DNA of 64,000 nucleotides from Sympetrum striolatum (GCA_947579665.1 OX388343.1:99515657-99579656), one strand, 5' to 3'; shown: positions 1 to 12,339, counted from the stretch's first letter. Program-made: numbers and translations. The notes: a model not told the origin generated them from the sequence alone.

Positions 1-133
1 AGAGTCTCGCTCGTTAGGTATTCTTTTTAGTCGCGATGGCGAAAGAGAAAAACGGCCGAAACTGGATCCAAATCGCCTGGAAATAGGGGGATCGATCCTC
101 TCCTTCTTCATATATATATATAATTTGTTTCAG

Positions 134-218
134 GAGGACTCTTCAGTCCCACGTCGACGGGAAAGTCATCGAAGAAAAGGGGGACGTCGTAGAAATAATG
201 GAGCATCGGAGAATGTGA
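134..218 (+). CDS. Candidate 3'-terminal coding exon, unidentified gene
   Basis: A splice-acceptor-like site (pyrimidine/AT tract ending TTTGTTTCAG) ends at 133. Read from 135 there are 27 codons to a TGA at 216-218; the first 20 residues are RTLQSHVDGKVIEEKGDVVE. Third positions are rich in G and C (CAG, TCC, CAC, GTC, GAC, GGG, GTC, ATC), unlike the AT-rich surroundings, and the residue mix looks like a soluble, charged protein tail. The single G at 134 would complete a split codon. After the stop the sequence becomes purine-rich and non-coding in character, and an AATAAA lies at 677-682, so a last exon with a 3'UTR is plausible. I do not recognise the protein. An overlapping frame gives an Arg/Lys-rich reading that looks like a shadow. 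The upstream exon would lie outside the window. Confidence 0.33.
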
Positions 219-890
219 AAAAGAAGAAAACATATAAAAAAATTGGAAAATTGAGGAAGGGGATTGGATATAAAGGTGGAGGAAATGGAAAGTGGAAAGG
301 AAAGATTATTCTGCGGCTGTGGGGTAAGAATGAAATGCCATGGAATAGGAGATGGAAATCGAATGAGGGAAGATAGATAATAGAGAAGACTTCTGGAGTA
401 GACATCATCCGCCAGAGGAGATTCATCCATCGAAAGGGCCTATATATTCTTCCTGTTCCATTAGTTTTCGCATGCAAATTGACTCGCTTCCTCTTTGAGC
501 ATTTTATTCGCATCTCTCGACCGGTGGAATATAGAGTAGGCACCGCATTTCAATGCTGGTTTTCGGAAATAGCGTGCATGAAAATCGTTTAGATTTTTCG
601 GAGAAGATTTTCATGGGGAGGTTAATCGGTCTATACTTAAGGCAATCCTTATCCGTTGAGTGATATTTGTGAGACAAATAAATTATTGAGTAGTGCTAAT
701 TATAAAATTTACTAAGAGAGTTTTTAAGCACTATTTTGAAATATTTTCGCAGCCGCCTTAATAGATAAATAATATTAAGTACTAAAGGTCCAGACTTTCG
801 AATCAATATTAACCTGTTGAAATATGCATCTACGAATTTTATAGAAAACGTACCTCGTATATGTATTCATTTATTACATGGTTAACCATT
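219..890. other. Possible 3'UTR and flank, no gene seen
   Basis: Purine-rich DNA at 219-375, then ordinary AT-rich sequence. An AATAAA hexamer at 677-682 could serve as a poly(A) signal for the candidate exon at 134-218. Nothing else is supported. Confidence 0.3.
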
Positions 891-990
891 AGGAAAGGGT
901 TGAAGGCTCTTTACACAAAAGAGAAAATCCCAAGGAAAACGGACTTGAAAATGGGCGCCGTCAAACATTTTTCAAGTCCGTTTTTCTTGC
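891..990. repeat. Decayed copy of the tRNA-like inverted-dimer repeat
   Basis: The segment opens with AGGAAAGGGTTGA and CCCAAGGAAAACGGACTTGA and closes with the inverse TCAAGTCCGTTTTTCTTG. These are the outer arms of the longer elements at 14798-15053 and 44673-44957. The central tRNA-like part is missing, leaving a short hairpin. It is most simply an internally deleted copy of the same family. Confidence 0.6.
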
Positions 991-3000
991 TTAACCATAA
1001 TAATTAAAACTAACTCTTGTAACTTAAAACTTACGTACCTCATTAACGGTGAATGTCTAGATTTTATTTTTTGTCACTAATTTATCACTTAAGTATAGAT
1101 ACATGAAAAAATAAGAAACGTTCTTTCTAACTAGAGCACTAGTCTTTCTTTGTGATAAATACAGTGAGTGAGCAGAACCAATTGCCAGAACATTTGGGAA
1201 AAATAATTTGTTTTGTGGAAACACCCAAATATTAATTTTATCTATTGTTTAACAAATATACAGCGTACACATTTGGCGCAATATAATCTACACATGATCT
1301 CTGGAAAAAGAATGAAGTCGGCTTTTACTTTTTTTCAGGGAGAGCAGGAAAATAAAAATTAGGGCATAGAAGTGAACCTTGGGAGCTGGGTAAATTATAC
1401 TTATCTTATAATTATACTTGACGTTAAATCACAATGAAATAACACACAGTAGATATTATAGTTCGTCCATTTTGGAAGACAAAATTGGAGAAGTGAATTC
1501 AGAAGATGAATGACAAATGAACATGTCAATTTGAAATCAAACGGAAGAATTTATTACCTATACTTTTAAAGGTTAATTTGAAGCAAGACTTTCCATCGTC
1601 ACTTTTTCCGAATTTGCAATAAGAAACATCGGAAAGGTTTCCGGAGCCGTGGATCGTTGTTTTCGGTGATTTAATGCAAAGGGACGCCTATAGTGGACCT
1701 TAATAGAACCGTTTGTGTGAAGACGAAATTAATTGGTGTGAGGTCAAGGTTTTGCCGCAGTGGAGTCAACCCAACCGATCCATTTTCGGGAACTTCGACC
1801 CAGAAGGTTCGGGATTGCAATGTGATTGAGTGGAGTCTCTCCATCCCCTCACAATAACATTTTATTAGAACGGACTAAAAGTTCAATCCTCAAAATAAAT
1901 GAATAATGTGGTGTGGCTGCTGATGGTTATAATATGAATACAAATTTCACACCGAAAACCATCATTGACTCCTTACGAGCACTAATACGTATTTCGGCCC
2001 CGAAGGAGCCATCTTCAGAGCACGACAGAAGGAAAGGTACTGCGAAGAGATAAAGTAAGGAACAACGAGTGAAGCCTGAGCAAAGGAAGATCAAAACCCG
2101 TCATGGATCTAATAATTTTTACAATGTTTTATTGAAATTAAGGTCTTGATTCATTAAGACGATAAATTTAAATTTTTAAATGTATAAATTCTCTAAGGCA
2201 TTTAAATTTGTGTGTGAATTGTGGGCGTGTGTCATGTCGTTAACAGATGCCCAGTATCTCGTGTATGTTTAGCAACACTCGATGCTGAGGTCTTAATACA
2301 TGTTTCAGATTTCGTTTGTGAGAAAGAATATATTGTATCTCATCTAATGCGTACTGTCTACCGTGAGTTATGCGGCTTACATCTAACTGCTTTATCAAGA
2401 ATACGGAGTCATTCAGTCTTTCTCTATCATACTCAACATGGTTGAAGATCTTAATTTTTATTTTTTTATTTTAACTTTCGGTGAAAGAAATTCAATTTTT
2501 TTCCTATTTGACTTTTGTAAAATGTTTACGAGATAAAATGGGCCTCCAAAAAGAGGATTAATGTTAAGTCAGTCACCCTTTTGTGTTGTGGTAGCATTTC
2601 TGAATTATACAAAACAATAAAGCGGTGGGAGATTCGCAATATTCATAATTTATTTTGTATGAATTTCTAACTTTTCTGATTCAGTAATTTAAAGCAAACT
2701 TGAACACAGTAGTGAGTCTATTGAAATAATATACTACTCTTCGATGAGAAAAAATCTTAAATTCGATATTACTGATAAATCACTAAAAATTGTGGAAAAA
2801 TTCCTAGACCAAGATTCCATTTTATATTTATGGCTATTGATTTATTAGGAATGAGGAGGTGTTCAGTTAATCCCAAATACATGTTCTTCATCTGAGAAGG
2901 TTTTACACAGGTTTTATCTTGGAAACAGAAGATTTTCATATCTGTTCTTAACTACATATTTAAGAAGAAATTTAAAACTAGTTTATCTTTCTAATGGTTT
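991..3000. other. AT-rich DNA without a recognised gene
   Basis: No convincing coding signal. A good acceptor-like tract (TTTTACTTTTTTTCAG) ends near 1339 but is followed by only a few open codons. A hammerhead-like hairpin at 1977-2027 is listed separately. The 74-codon frame at 2221-2445 has no recognisable product. Confidence 0.5.
1977..2027 (-). other. Hammerhead-like core hairpin, possible retroelement tail
   Basis: On the minus strand the order is CTGAAGA, a stem GGCTCC-TTC-GGGGCC (one G-U pair), then GAAA. This resembles the hammerhead core CUGANGA, stem II, GAAA. One extra T sits between CTGAAGA and the stem, which would break a strict core. Similar CTGANGATGG...CCGAAA hairpins occur in tails of many arthropod repeats, so this is probably a repeat fragment and not an active ribozyme. 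Confidence 0.3.
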
Positions 3001-3425
3001 TAGGGTTGCGAGCGGTTCATTCCGGGATAATTAAAAAAATCCACGAGATTCCGATGGATTTTTTGTTCAAAGTCCCAGGAGACCTTCTCCCATTCAAAAC
3101 AAGATGTATTGCCTGCATAGAGTAACTATAATTCTATGATCGCCAGCAATTGCTTGTTATTACTAAATAAACGATCTGTATTTAAACTGAATTTTAGCGG
3201 ATCTGTGCATCCGTCTACATTATTGTTGGATTAAAGCGATAGATTCAGGAAAGGATTGCTAACATGAGGGTGTTCTAGCCACCTAAAATAAATCTTTCTT
3301 GAAATATTTCTCATTCATGGGATTACATGTACCTAGCTTACTAAATTTACGAATTTCAGATGGTAATCCGGGAGGCTCACAGTCTCCGGGAGTCTCCCGG
3401 AATTCTGGGAGAGGTAGCAACCCTA
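3001..3425. mobile_element. hAT-type MITE
   Basis: Terminal inverted repeats start TAGGGTTGC on both ends (right end GCAACCCTA). The flanks AATGGTTT (2993-3000) and AATGGAGT (3426-3433) form an imperfect 8-bp target duplication, six of eight matching, as hAT transposases make. There is no transposase frame, so the element is non-autonomous. The right interior is GC-rich with repeated TCCGGGAG/CTCCCGGA words. Confidence 0.65.
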
Positions 3426-3467
3426 AATGGAGTTTTTATCCCTTATACTTAAATTATTTACAAAAAA

Positions 3468-4320
3468 TCTGATGTGGCCAACACATGACTTTCTCCGTAT
3501 TTATTGAAAACAGAAGCCTACGCCGGTAATATATAAATAACTCCAAAACAATGAGTGTTACAGAAACATGTTTCAAACAAAATTTGTATTAAAATACATT
3601 ATCTATACATTTTGTACAAATTGTATATGTATACAACACATTCTGTCAGAGATATTTAAGAAAAACTAAAATTTTTGTAAAAAGAGCAACTTACGGTTAG
3701 CGAGTATTTACTAATAACTCCTAAACAATCAGTGTCACGAAAAAATATTTCAAATAAAAGTTCTAGTAATGTACACTATCTATAAATTTGTATGTAATTG
3801 TTTATACCTACGTTGCATTCTGACAAAAATATATATGAGAAACTTCCATTTCTGGATAAACAACTTCCGGTTAACCATTATTCAAGAATAACTCCTAAAA
3901 AATCAGTGTTACCAAAAACTTTTTCATACAAAAGTTGTAGTAAATTACATATTCTATAACTTTTGTAAATAATTGTATATACCTACATTGCATTCTGACA
4001 GAGATATTTAAGAAACAAAGTTTTGTTCCGGATGAACCACAACTTCCGGTTAAGCGATATTCATCAAAAACTAATCAACTCTTGGCATTATTAGGAAAAT
4101 AATAAATATGAATTTTGGAATTTATCAAATAATTACTTTTTAAGATAGAGCGCCCACAAACGTTTTTACCACAGACAGACACACACACACACATACACAC
4201 AGACAGACAATTGCTATTTTCACGAACATGTGTTCGGGATAGCAATTTCCGTTGAAATCTGGAGGTCGATTTTTTTGCGAATACGATGTTCTCTATGCTA
4301 TGTAAAGGAAGAAAGTAAAA
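3468..4320 (+). mobile_element. Helentron/HINE-like repeat, copy 1
   Basis: The conserved 5' end reads TCTGATGTGGCCAACACATG and contains a 5-bp hairpin (ATGTG/CACAT), followed by ACTTTCTCC. The body holds degenerate tandem units of about 170 bp marked by CTTCCGGTT and AATAACTCCTAAA. A CA/CAGA microsatellite follows at about 4168-4208, then a conserved 3' end. The 3' terminus (GGAAGAAAGTAAAA) contains a degraded inverse of the 5' ACTTTCTCC. Other copies are at 50721-51408 and 59316-60368. This order of parts resembles DINE-1/HINE and pearl-type elements derived from Helentrons. The frame at 4075-4350 on the minus strand is not a gene. Confidence 0.55.
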
Positions 4321-7300
4321 ACTGTGGGTAAGTACGTTTCCTTGAGCCAAGGATTAAATTCGCTATGAATGTTCTAAATGAATTTCGATACCAAATCGAT
4401 GGTTATTCGCATTGGTCTTTAAGTGGAACTGGTGAAGATTAATCAAAATCGTTGCTTTGGAGTGATCGATTTAGACCTTGCATTTGTGAATTATTCAACG
4501 TGCGGATAATCAGCCGTTGGGGAGGAAAAGGGCGAGGGGAAAAGCGATTTTCAAAGGGAACTTTTACAGAACTCAGAATTAGTTCTCGCACCTGTAAATT
4601 GCCTCAGATTCCATCGGAGTTTTTCGAACATGGCCCACGAAAAAGAGCTCTTCTTCGGACGCAGTCTCCGTGAAAATTAGAGTCTCCGTCCGAGCACGAG
4701 AAATACTTAAAAAGGAGGGCTCTTTTAATCCGAATGACCTTCTCACATGCAAATCCGTATTTCCCTTTCGAACCTTTTCATCACTATTCTCTCCTTTTGT
4801 TATAATCTAATTTCTCCCTTGTTTTTCATACAGTCTCGCTCTTTTTATTTTCTGCTACACCTTTCTCATTTCCTCACTCTTTCGTTCCCTCATATCTCTC
4901 AAATTAATTACGCCTTTATTTCTCTTGTGCGCGTCCCATTTCTGTACCCTCTCATTCCTCCTTTTTGTCTATTATTTTTTCCAAAATTCAATGATATGTT
5001 TTCAAAGTAATCTTTTATTCTTCTCAGCTTTAATTACTTTCCTGGAAGAGTTCTGGTATCTACCGTTTAAACTCTCGTCAAAGATCAATATGGTGGGTTA
5101 AGATGATATTCGTAAGTTTTGGCACTTATTATAAAATCGTTCAAATGATCCGATGAAGTAGTACTGAAAACCTTTTTACTCGTTAATATTAGCATTACTT
5201 ATAATATGCCTTTTTTATTAATCAAAACTGTTTCTTCTTTTTGTTTTTTATGAATTCGTGATTATTTAAAGATATCGCTATTCCCTTTTATTATTATAAT
5301 TTATTCCACTGTACTTGTTTCCATTGCTTTTAAATCTGCTTCCGTACTTAACCAAATCAAAGTTTTAGTTATAATAAACTTTCTAAAACTCCTTACCTAA
5401 CCGCTGCCATGCACTGTAATTCTTTGCTTCATTGCTATTCACATTTTTTATATTTTTTGCAGTTTTTTGAATATGTTGTATTTTATTGTCCACAAAACTG
5501 TATTTTCTTAATTTTATGATAATTTTATTAAATATTTATTATAATGGATGTAATTGGGGCAGCCTGTTTCCATTAAAGAACTAATAATAATAATTACTCT
5601 CAGAATTTTTTTTTCTCTGTGACATTTGTTCCATTCTCATGTCTGAATTTTCTTCCTCATTCGATCAAAATTATGACACTATTTCCAAATCAACAAAAAA
5701 CGATGGTCTTCCAGTTATGTTGAGAAACTATAGTTTTAAGAGTGATTTTTATGATGTTTTTGGTTGTTATCTGAGAATCTATATTTTCATATACTCATCA
5801 GAACGTTAGATAGAGATTTACATTGCAAGAATGTTTTCGGCGAAACTGACGACTATTGCTTATAAAAAGTACACACATTCTTATCTTTGGGTAGATTTAC
5901 TGGATTAATCGTGCATTAAATATCGAGTATATTTTGAAGATCTTACTTTGTAGATTCTACTTTAATTCAAGATCACCTTTCTGAGAAAAATACATGGAAA
6001 AGGATAATTTCGGAATGTTTCAAACAAAAAGTTTTCACTATAGGATCACTTCTCTTCCCATTATTAATCATTTTCAACTTATAGAAAGTAATTATTTCCA
6101 TACGTAGTTTCAGTTGATCTTATGAAGTTAGTTGTTAAAAAAATAAGGCTTAATGCGACGTAGAATCAACTCGCCTTAATAACACCGATCTCGTTTTAGT
6201 CATTCGCATAAAATGCAAATGGGGCATAAAATCAGGTGATAAACTCCTGTTATGGCCATGACGTCATCGTAGGGTGCAAGGAGAGATAGAAACTGTTCCG
6301 TTCGCATCCTATCGCTTATTTTTATTAATTCCATTAGGGTTGTTTTTTCATCGGTCTTACAATGAGGCGGGAGTCTCGAAACTGATTTAAGACAGAAAAT
6401 TCCTTGGTTAAAGGTATCTGGTTTCAATCCTCTTAAATCAAGTAATTATAATTCGTATTGGGAAATAACGTGGATATAACGCTCATCAACAGTCCTCTGC
6501 GCCCAAATTCGGAGTGACAATCGTCATTTTGAAATCAAACGTCAAAAACATTTCAGTAGGAATAATGAACGTCTATTAGATAATATCAAAGTATCTTTTA
6601 AGATTGTTTAGCCCTTCATATAAGAATAAAGTAGCAACCAATCGAATAAATATTAAACTTAATTCAAATATTTCTATTTATACAAAATTCGACACTCAAA
6701 CACACATTGTAACACGGAGGAATTCAATGTTGAAATCAACTACTGATTTAATTTTAAAGTAAGATACTCTTACGCATTTTTCAAAGTTAAAATCATTATT
6801 GGCATAATTAAAAATGCAAGCTTAACTCCTTTTGAATGCAATAAATAGATTTTCTTGTAAATAAATTATCTTGTTAATTGTGTTGCAATTAAACCTATTT
6901 TGTGAATATCTGGCTATTTTTCATTTTATGTTTTAAATAGGTTAATGATTATACTTTTTGTTGTAAATTTATTTTTATTGTATTAAATCTAAAATCGTAA
7001 CATTACTGTGTGTGAACCTTTTAAATAATTAAATCAACCATTTAAAGTTCACTAGTTGTCATTAAATTGGAAATTATGAAGCAATTAATATATTGGATGC
7101 TCTAATGAATCATTTACCGAAATAATGAAAATTTAGTCAGATATTTTGAAATACCTCTTCATCAATTCGAATTAAAGTCGAATCATTTTTTCGAGAATGG
7201 ATTGAAGACCACTAACATAAGCTTGCGATATTAATTTTCGGCCTTATCTGGTTTCTCCAAGTTTTCTCGTTCACCCGCCAGTCTCAACCCATCGATCGTT

Positions 7301-7988
7301 AGCTGTGTACATCTCTGAGACCCTTATTTACCTCCAGCAACTCGTTTATTTACCCGATATCTCCAATCTCATTAACTCCTAGATTTTTTGACGGAGAACT
7401 TTTTGAGATAAACTTATTTTCTTATTAGGTCCCGCGATCTTCCCGCGGCATCATTTCCAATAATTGAGAAAACGATGCGGATTAAATCGTATTTCCTGGT
7501 CGGAAACTAGCCTCTCTCTTAGATACATCAATACGCCGAGGGAATATACTGCGGGTTAGTTTTCACCTCGATCCTTTTACCGCAACCTCATCTAAGCCTT
7601 CATTTCCTCTGCGTGTTAAGGTGTCCTTCTTAGGCTTTAATTATCTCTGTGAAAAGTAATCCACCCGCTTCCTTCTCAGCCGCTCATGGACGAACTGATG
7701 ACATTAATCGCTTGTCCTTATCCCCTTTTACCCATTGAACATCGGCAGTGGCCATCATTTGTAATCCATTCCGAGTTGTTACGGCTTGTCTTCCTGTTCC
7801 TAACTTTACTGTAATTATGTGATGGACTTTTAAGGTGTTCCGATAACAACTGGGTTTTCGATTCAGGTATAAGACGCGGTTGAGATATCACAGCATATTA
7901 CGCCCTTGACGAAGGATTTTCCAGTGGATAAAATTGGTTATAAATACTGTTTGACTCTATATGGAAGTCTTGTTTGAGCATTTTTATT
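4321..7988. other. AT-rich DNA, no gene recognised
   Basis: Pyrimidine-rich stretch at 4740-5000 and AT-rich sequence to 7200. One LINE-like 3' tail is listed separately at 5545-5592. The short frames here have no recognisable product. Confidence 0.5.
5545..5592 (+). repeat. LINE-like 3' tail with (TAA)n
   Basis: A segment reading TGTAATTGGGGCAGCCTG and a TTTCCATTAAAGAA word runs into a short (TAA)n tract. Such ends terminate several arthropod non-LTR retrotransposons of the I/Jockey groups. Only the last few dozen bases are present, as expected of a 5'-truncated insertion. Confidence 0.4.
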
Positions 7989-7996
7989 ATTTATAT

Positions 7997-8315
7997 CAGG
8001 GTTTCACAAACTTTCTCTGCAATGAAACACTTCGCTAGGAAGTTTAACGGAACACTGCTTATTTTTAGGTTAGGTAATTCTACTTGTAAAATTTTAAAAA
8101 TAATTTAATTAAAGCAAATTATTTAATAATTATTTTTAAATATAAAACTATAATATTATAATATAAACATATTGATTTAAATAATTACTTGAAGAAGAAA
8201 GCAGAAGATCTTCAAATGTATTGCAGTGTATAACACCCTTCCAAATTGTCGCGGAACACCTATTCAGGTTCAGCGGAACACCGGTGTTCCGCGGAACATA
8301 GTTAGGGAAACCCTG
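7997..8315. mobile_element. hAT-type MITE with perfect 8-bp duplication
   Basis: The ends are CAGGGTTTC and its inverse GAAACCCTG. Perfect 8-bp target duplications ATTTATAT lie at 7989-7996 and 8316-8323. The interior is AT-rich on the left. On the right it carries repeated GCGGAACAC words and the palindrome GGAACACCGGTGTTCC. There is no transposase. The exact duplication suggests a relatively young insertion. Confidence 0.85.
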
Positions 8316-10008
8316 ATTTATATAAATAATCTTGTTTCTTAAAATACAAGTTCTCGGTAAATCTAAAACTATGCTTGATTCAATTCTGGCGGATGTTAAT
8401 AATTTTATCTCAGTTTTAATTTTAGGACCAGCTTTTTTGCTACAGTAATTTATTTCATATCCATAAATAAACATCAAACAAAGTTAAGATGGCAATGGAT
8501 ACTATCCAATCTCAAGTAAAAGTCCGATTACAATTGTACTCCTATTCTTCTCTCTCGTATTCAATACTGTTAGCGTATTCATCCATATGAAGATGTTTAA
8601 AGTTTACTCTTACTTAAATGCTGTTTATGAAACACTGCAGTTTCATTTATTCCGATTTTATTCTCTAATAAGTTACCATAGAATGGAAAAGAGTGCGTGC
8701 AAAATGCATTAGCCATCGCTTATTTTACCACCGCAATGATGTTGTGGCTCCTCGAATAAAAAAAATTGCTTGCAGTTCCTCATACAGTTTTTCTATGACA
8801 TATAACCGAAGGAGTGTTAATGATCGGGTGAAATACGAACGAGGAATGTTTTTTATTCGATCGGACAGCCTTCTCCTGCCATTACGTGTAGTGTTCGTGC
8901 GTGTGTGCTTCCCTTTTGTTTGCTCTCCCCCGCTAACCAAAGGCAACCTTTTTTTCCAATGCGCTTCGACGATGCCAATCATGAAATCACACCGGGCTAT
9001 TCTTTTCTCTCCCATTGTTCTCTTTCATATACAGTACGCCAAAGTCGTGAGAGCAATCCTCTAAATCACCACGAATCTCGTTCATTTCAGTTATATCATC
9101 GGAAATGATATTTTCCCTCTTATCCTGCACTGTTAGTTTCTAAACTCATCTCCAATTAGCACTGAAAACTGCTCAGTATTTTATTGGTTAAATCCTAGTT
9201 AACCCTCTTAGTTAATCCTTCTTCCTGGGGTACTGGCGAGAAATGCGGAGGGTATTTTAATAAAATGTAGTAACTAGGGAAAAAACAATATAAAGCTATT
9301 TTTTACGTATCTATATGCGGTTTTATTTTAAATAAATGAGATTAAACTGGTTAATAATGATAAATATAATATATGATAAATAATAATATAATATATGATA
9401 AATATAATAGTGATAATTGGCCGATCGGGCCGATATATCGGCCCACCGCACTGAAAGGGTTAAGAGCCATAAAACATTTATAATGACGTAGGTTTGTTTA
9501 TATTTTTATGACATACAGTGGGACGAGGAAATAAAAATGTAATGGAATGCTACAGTTGAACATTTTCCAGTAGAACTCTCTAATTCATCGCAATAGAGGG
9601 TTTGCAATTCCTCGAGATTTTATTTCAATCTTATAAAACCGTTTGCTATAATGTTGATAGACGAAGTTGAGAATCTCCTCTTATTTACAGTCGACCAGCA
9701 TTTTTCCCTGCAATTAATTTTAGGTTTTCGATAAGATCTCTAACTATTGACTGATTCATTAATCACAGGTTAGATAATATATAAATATTATTTTTTTGAC
9801 GAATAGCAATTTCCAATGACAAACATTAAAGGGCACAGTTGTAATTCTTTCAAATTTGGATTCAAATTTGATCAGTCTGATCAAATAAATTTATAGAACG
9901 TAAAATTTTAGAACTGAAGACGTACATAATTTATAGCAATTTTCAACAGTTCATATCGGTGTCAGATTGTATTTACTATATTTGCTGGTAGAGTAGCTTT
10001 GTCACAGT
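8316..10008. other. No gene recognised; possible piggyBac-like remnant
   Basis: TTAA at 9199-9202 followed by CCCT, and AGGG followed by TTAA at 9460-9463, could bound a short piggyBac-like MITE. The inverted repeats beyond CCCT are weak. An AT-rich minisatellite of ATATATGATAAATA-type units lies at about 9355-9415. The frames at 8693-9064 show no known motif. Confidence 0.3.
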
Positions 10009-11086
10009 TGGGTCATTCCATGCCAAGTGGTCTGATTTCAGAGAAGTGCCCCGCTCGACCATCACGGATTTCGATGAAATTTTGTATGAACATTTACACA
10101 TATCTCTTATGAACATTTGTAAAGTTTTACTTTCGCTGATGGTATACTTGCTGAGATATAGCAGTTTATTTGACCCCGTGTCGCTGCCTTCTTCAATATG
10201 ACTGTGCGTTTTCAGTAACTTTGAGGCATAGTATCTCAGAGAATTGTTTTATGAAGTAAACAATCTTTGGCTATCTTGAACAACTTTTTGCGTTCTATTA
10301 AACAAAATAATAATAATAACTGTAAGAGCGACCTCCTTGCAGAAAATTTTGTGCAAAACTGGCCCAAAATATTGCGGATCGAAAAAAAATTAAAACTTTG
10401 GCTTTTTATATTTCAAGAAGAAATGATATAATCAACGTGAAACTTTGCGCATGATAACATATTAATACATAGTTTATAAATATAAAATTTCATTATCCTA
10501 GTAATTTCCATTATTTTTAAAATTGAGCCAACATTTGACAGTTTTTGTAAAAAAGCCAAAAATAGGCTATTTTTACCCCGCTTTTACAAAAAAAGACCCT
10601 CTGGAATTCCTTTTGAAAATTTTTTATTAAATAGAAAATGATTTCAACCCTCTAAAAAAGTATATCTAGTTTTTCATCTCGAGCATATAAGGCCCTAGAA
10701 ACAGGGACAACTATGAGGATGACATTTGTAAAAACGAGAAAAATAGGTATTTTCTGTCCGCTCTTAGAAAAGAAAGACCTTTTCGATACTCGTGTAAATT
10801 ATTTTCATTTGAAAGAGCATGTTTCAAACCTCTTAACAAAGTACACTTGGTTTTTCATCGCGAGCTCGTACAGCCCTAAAAAAATTAATAAAGTTGAGAA
10901 CGTTGCTATGGTGGCGCCACATGTCTTCTGTTGTTTCTCGTCCTGGTTATTTTATGTAGACATTTTTAGTATATTGCGTTGGTCCATGACTGGTACTGGT
11001 AGTGACATCGTCACTACCAGTTCAGGCATTTGAACCAGTAACCCCATCGCCCCAGGGTCACGCCCGATAGCCGTGCAAAACCAGCC
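10009..11086 (+). repeat. Left arm of the foldback element
   Basis: Matches the reverse complement of 12635-13704. Similarity begins at TGGGTCATTCCATG and stops after ACCAGCC at 11086. A 106-codon frame at 10713-11033 lies wholly in this arm. The equivalent in the right arm is shortened by a one-base indel, so I do not treat it as a gene. Confidence 0.8.
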
Positions 11087-11498
11087 GTACTGCTTTCTCC
11101 GTACGTTCTAATACCACAAATGTTTTCGCTGTAAGTGCTATCGACCAACTCTTTGGTGCCAATGTCAATAGTTCAACTTTCATCGATCTATCGGATATTT
11201 TAATTTTTGTTTGAATTTCTTTTATTAGATCAGAATGACGAGCATTCCTCAACATCACACTGACTAGTTTGTCTTATATCTTCAGCTGGTATTCCAGCGG
11301 CTAACGTTATTTTGTCTGCGTTATTAACGGCGTAGATCCCAAATCAGTTAAACTTCCATTAACCGTATCCGAAATTTCCATATCGCAATTTTCCGAAGAC
11401 GAAGAGTCAGTAATGTTTTGGACCATAGAAATGTATTTGGCTTTACACTTGGAACAAATTTTTTGACCAGGCTTCACTGCTTGCAAATCATTAGACAA
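11058..11498 (-). pseudogene. Broken transposon-borne gene in the foldback element
   Basis: Two minus-strand frames, 11307-11498 and then 11058-11258, look like consecutive parts of one decayed protein. The first has a Cys pair in KPGQKICSKCKAKY and an acidic serine-rich stretch (DSSSSENCDMEIS). The second has a basic start followed by ELLTLAPKSWS. I associate the LTLAPKSWS word with multicopy proteins in arthropod and cnidarian genomes that are probably transposon-borne, but I cannot name the family with confidence. A break separates the frames and the second runs out in the arm, so no working product is expected. Confidence 0.4.
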
Positions 11499-12339
11499 GG
11501 CTAGATTGACTTTCAGCAGCCCATGTTTAGGTGTATGTTATTTTTTTGTTAAATGGGTTGCAGCATGACTTTTGCTTAATTTAATACATTTCTAAATACT
11601 TTGATTTGTGATGAAAACAGATTTGATCGTACTCAGTGTTCCCAACCTCCGATCGCAGAAAAATGAGCACTTATTCGTGCAAATATAAATTGTGCACATA
11701 TTGCAGCCCAATTTTATTGGAATAAAATAAACCATGAAGATAGACGAAAGTTTTTCCCTAACAACGCAGATGGGCAAGGTGGGATTTTTATCTGACTCTT
11801 CCACATCCATTTAGAATCAGTAAAATCGCAATATTTATTGCAATAATGCAAATTCTGGAGAAAGGAGTAATAAAGATATGATGGAATACGATAAATACAG
11901 CAGCTCAGTTCAAAACGCGGCCATGCGAGAGTGCTACGTCAACAAAATACTTACAGAATACTAAGCAGCTGTCAATTTTCTAGAAGAACCTAAAGTGGAG
12001 TATAGATGAAATTTGAAGGATCCAAGAAATGAAAATATGACAAAACTCACAATTGAAAAAAACTCAAAGTAACACACAACAGAATGGCCACATAGCCACG
12101 ACTTAACCCAAGTCTCTACTAAAGATTCTTTACCCATGTTTCAACAGAAACTTTGTTATAATTTGTTACTTTGTTATAATTTGTTTTAACTAACTTTGAA
12201 GTTAACTTTACTAATTATTCTCCCATTTTGTCCGTTGTTAACCTGCTTCCCCTTCCTCCTCCCCCTAACACCGCTCCCACTATCAACAGTAGCTAATCTG
12301 ATTGGTGCCTTGGTTTTTTATTCTTTGTATATAAATATG

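Noticed and set aside
143..543. Overlapping minus-strand frames of 95 and 125 codons
   Set aside because: They are complements of a purine-rich stretch, giving Phe/Pro/Ser-rich translations without motifs.
9199..9463. Second piggyBac-like MITE
   Set aside because: TTAA and CCCT/AGGG match, but the inverted repeat does not continue convincingly, so it is mentioned only in the region entry.
10713..11033. 106-codon frame in the left foldback arm
   Set aside because: The mirrored frame in the right arm is shortened by a one-base indel, and there is no recognisable motif. It reads like low-complexity arm sequence.
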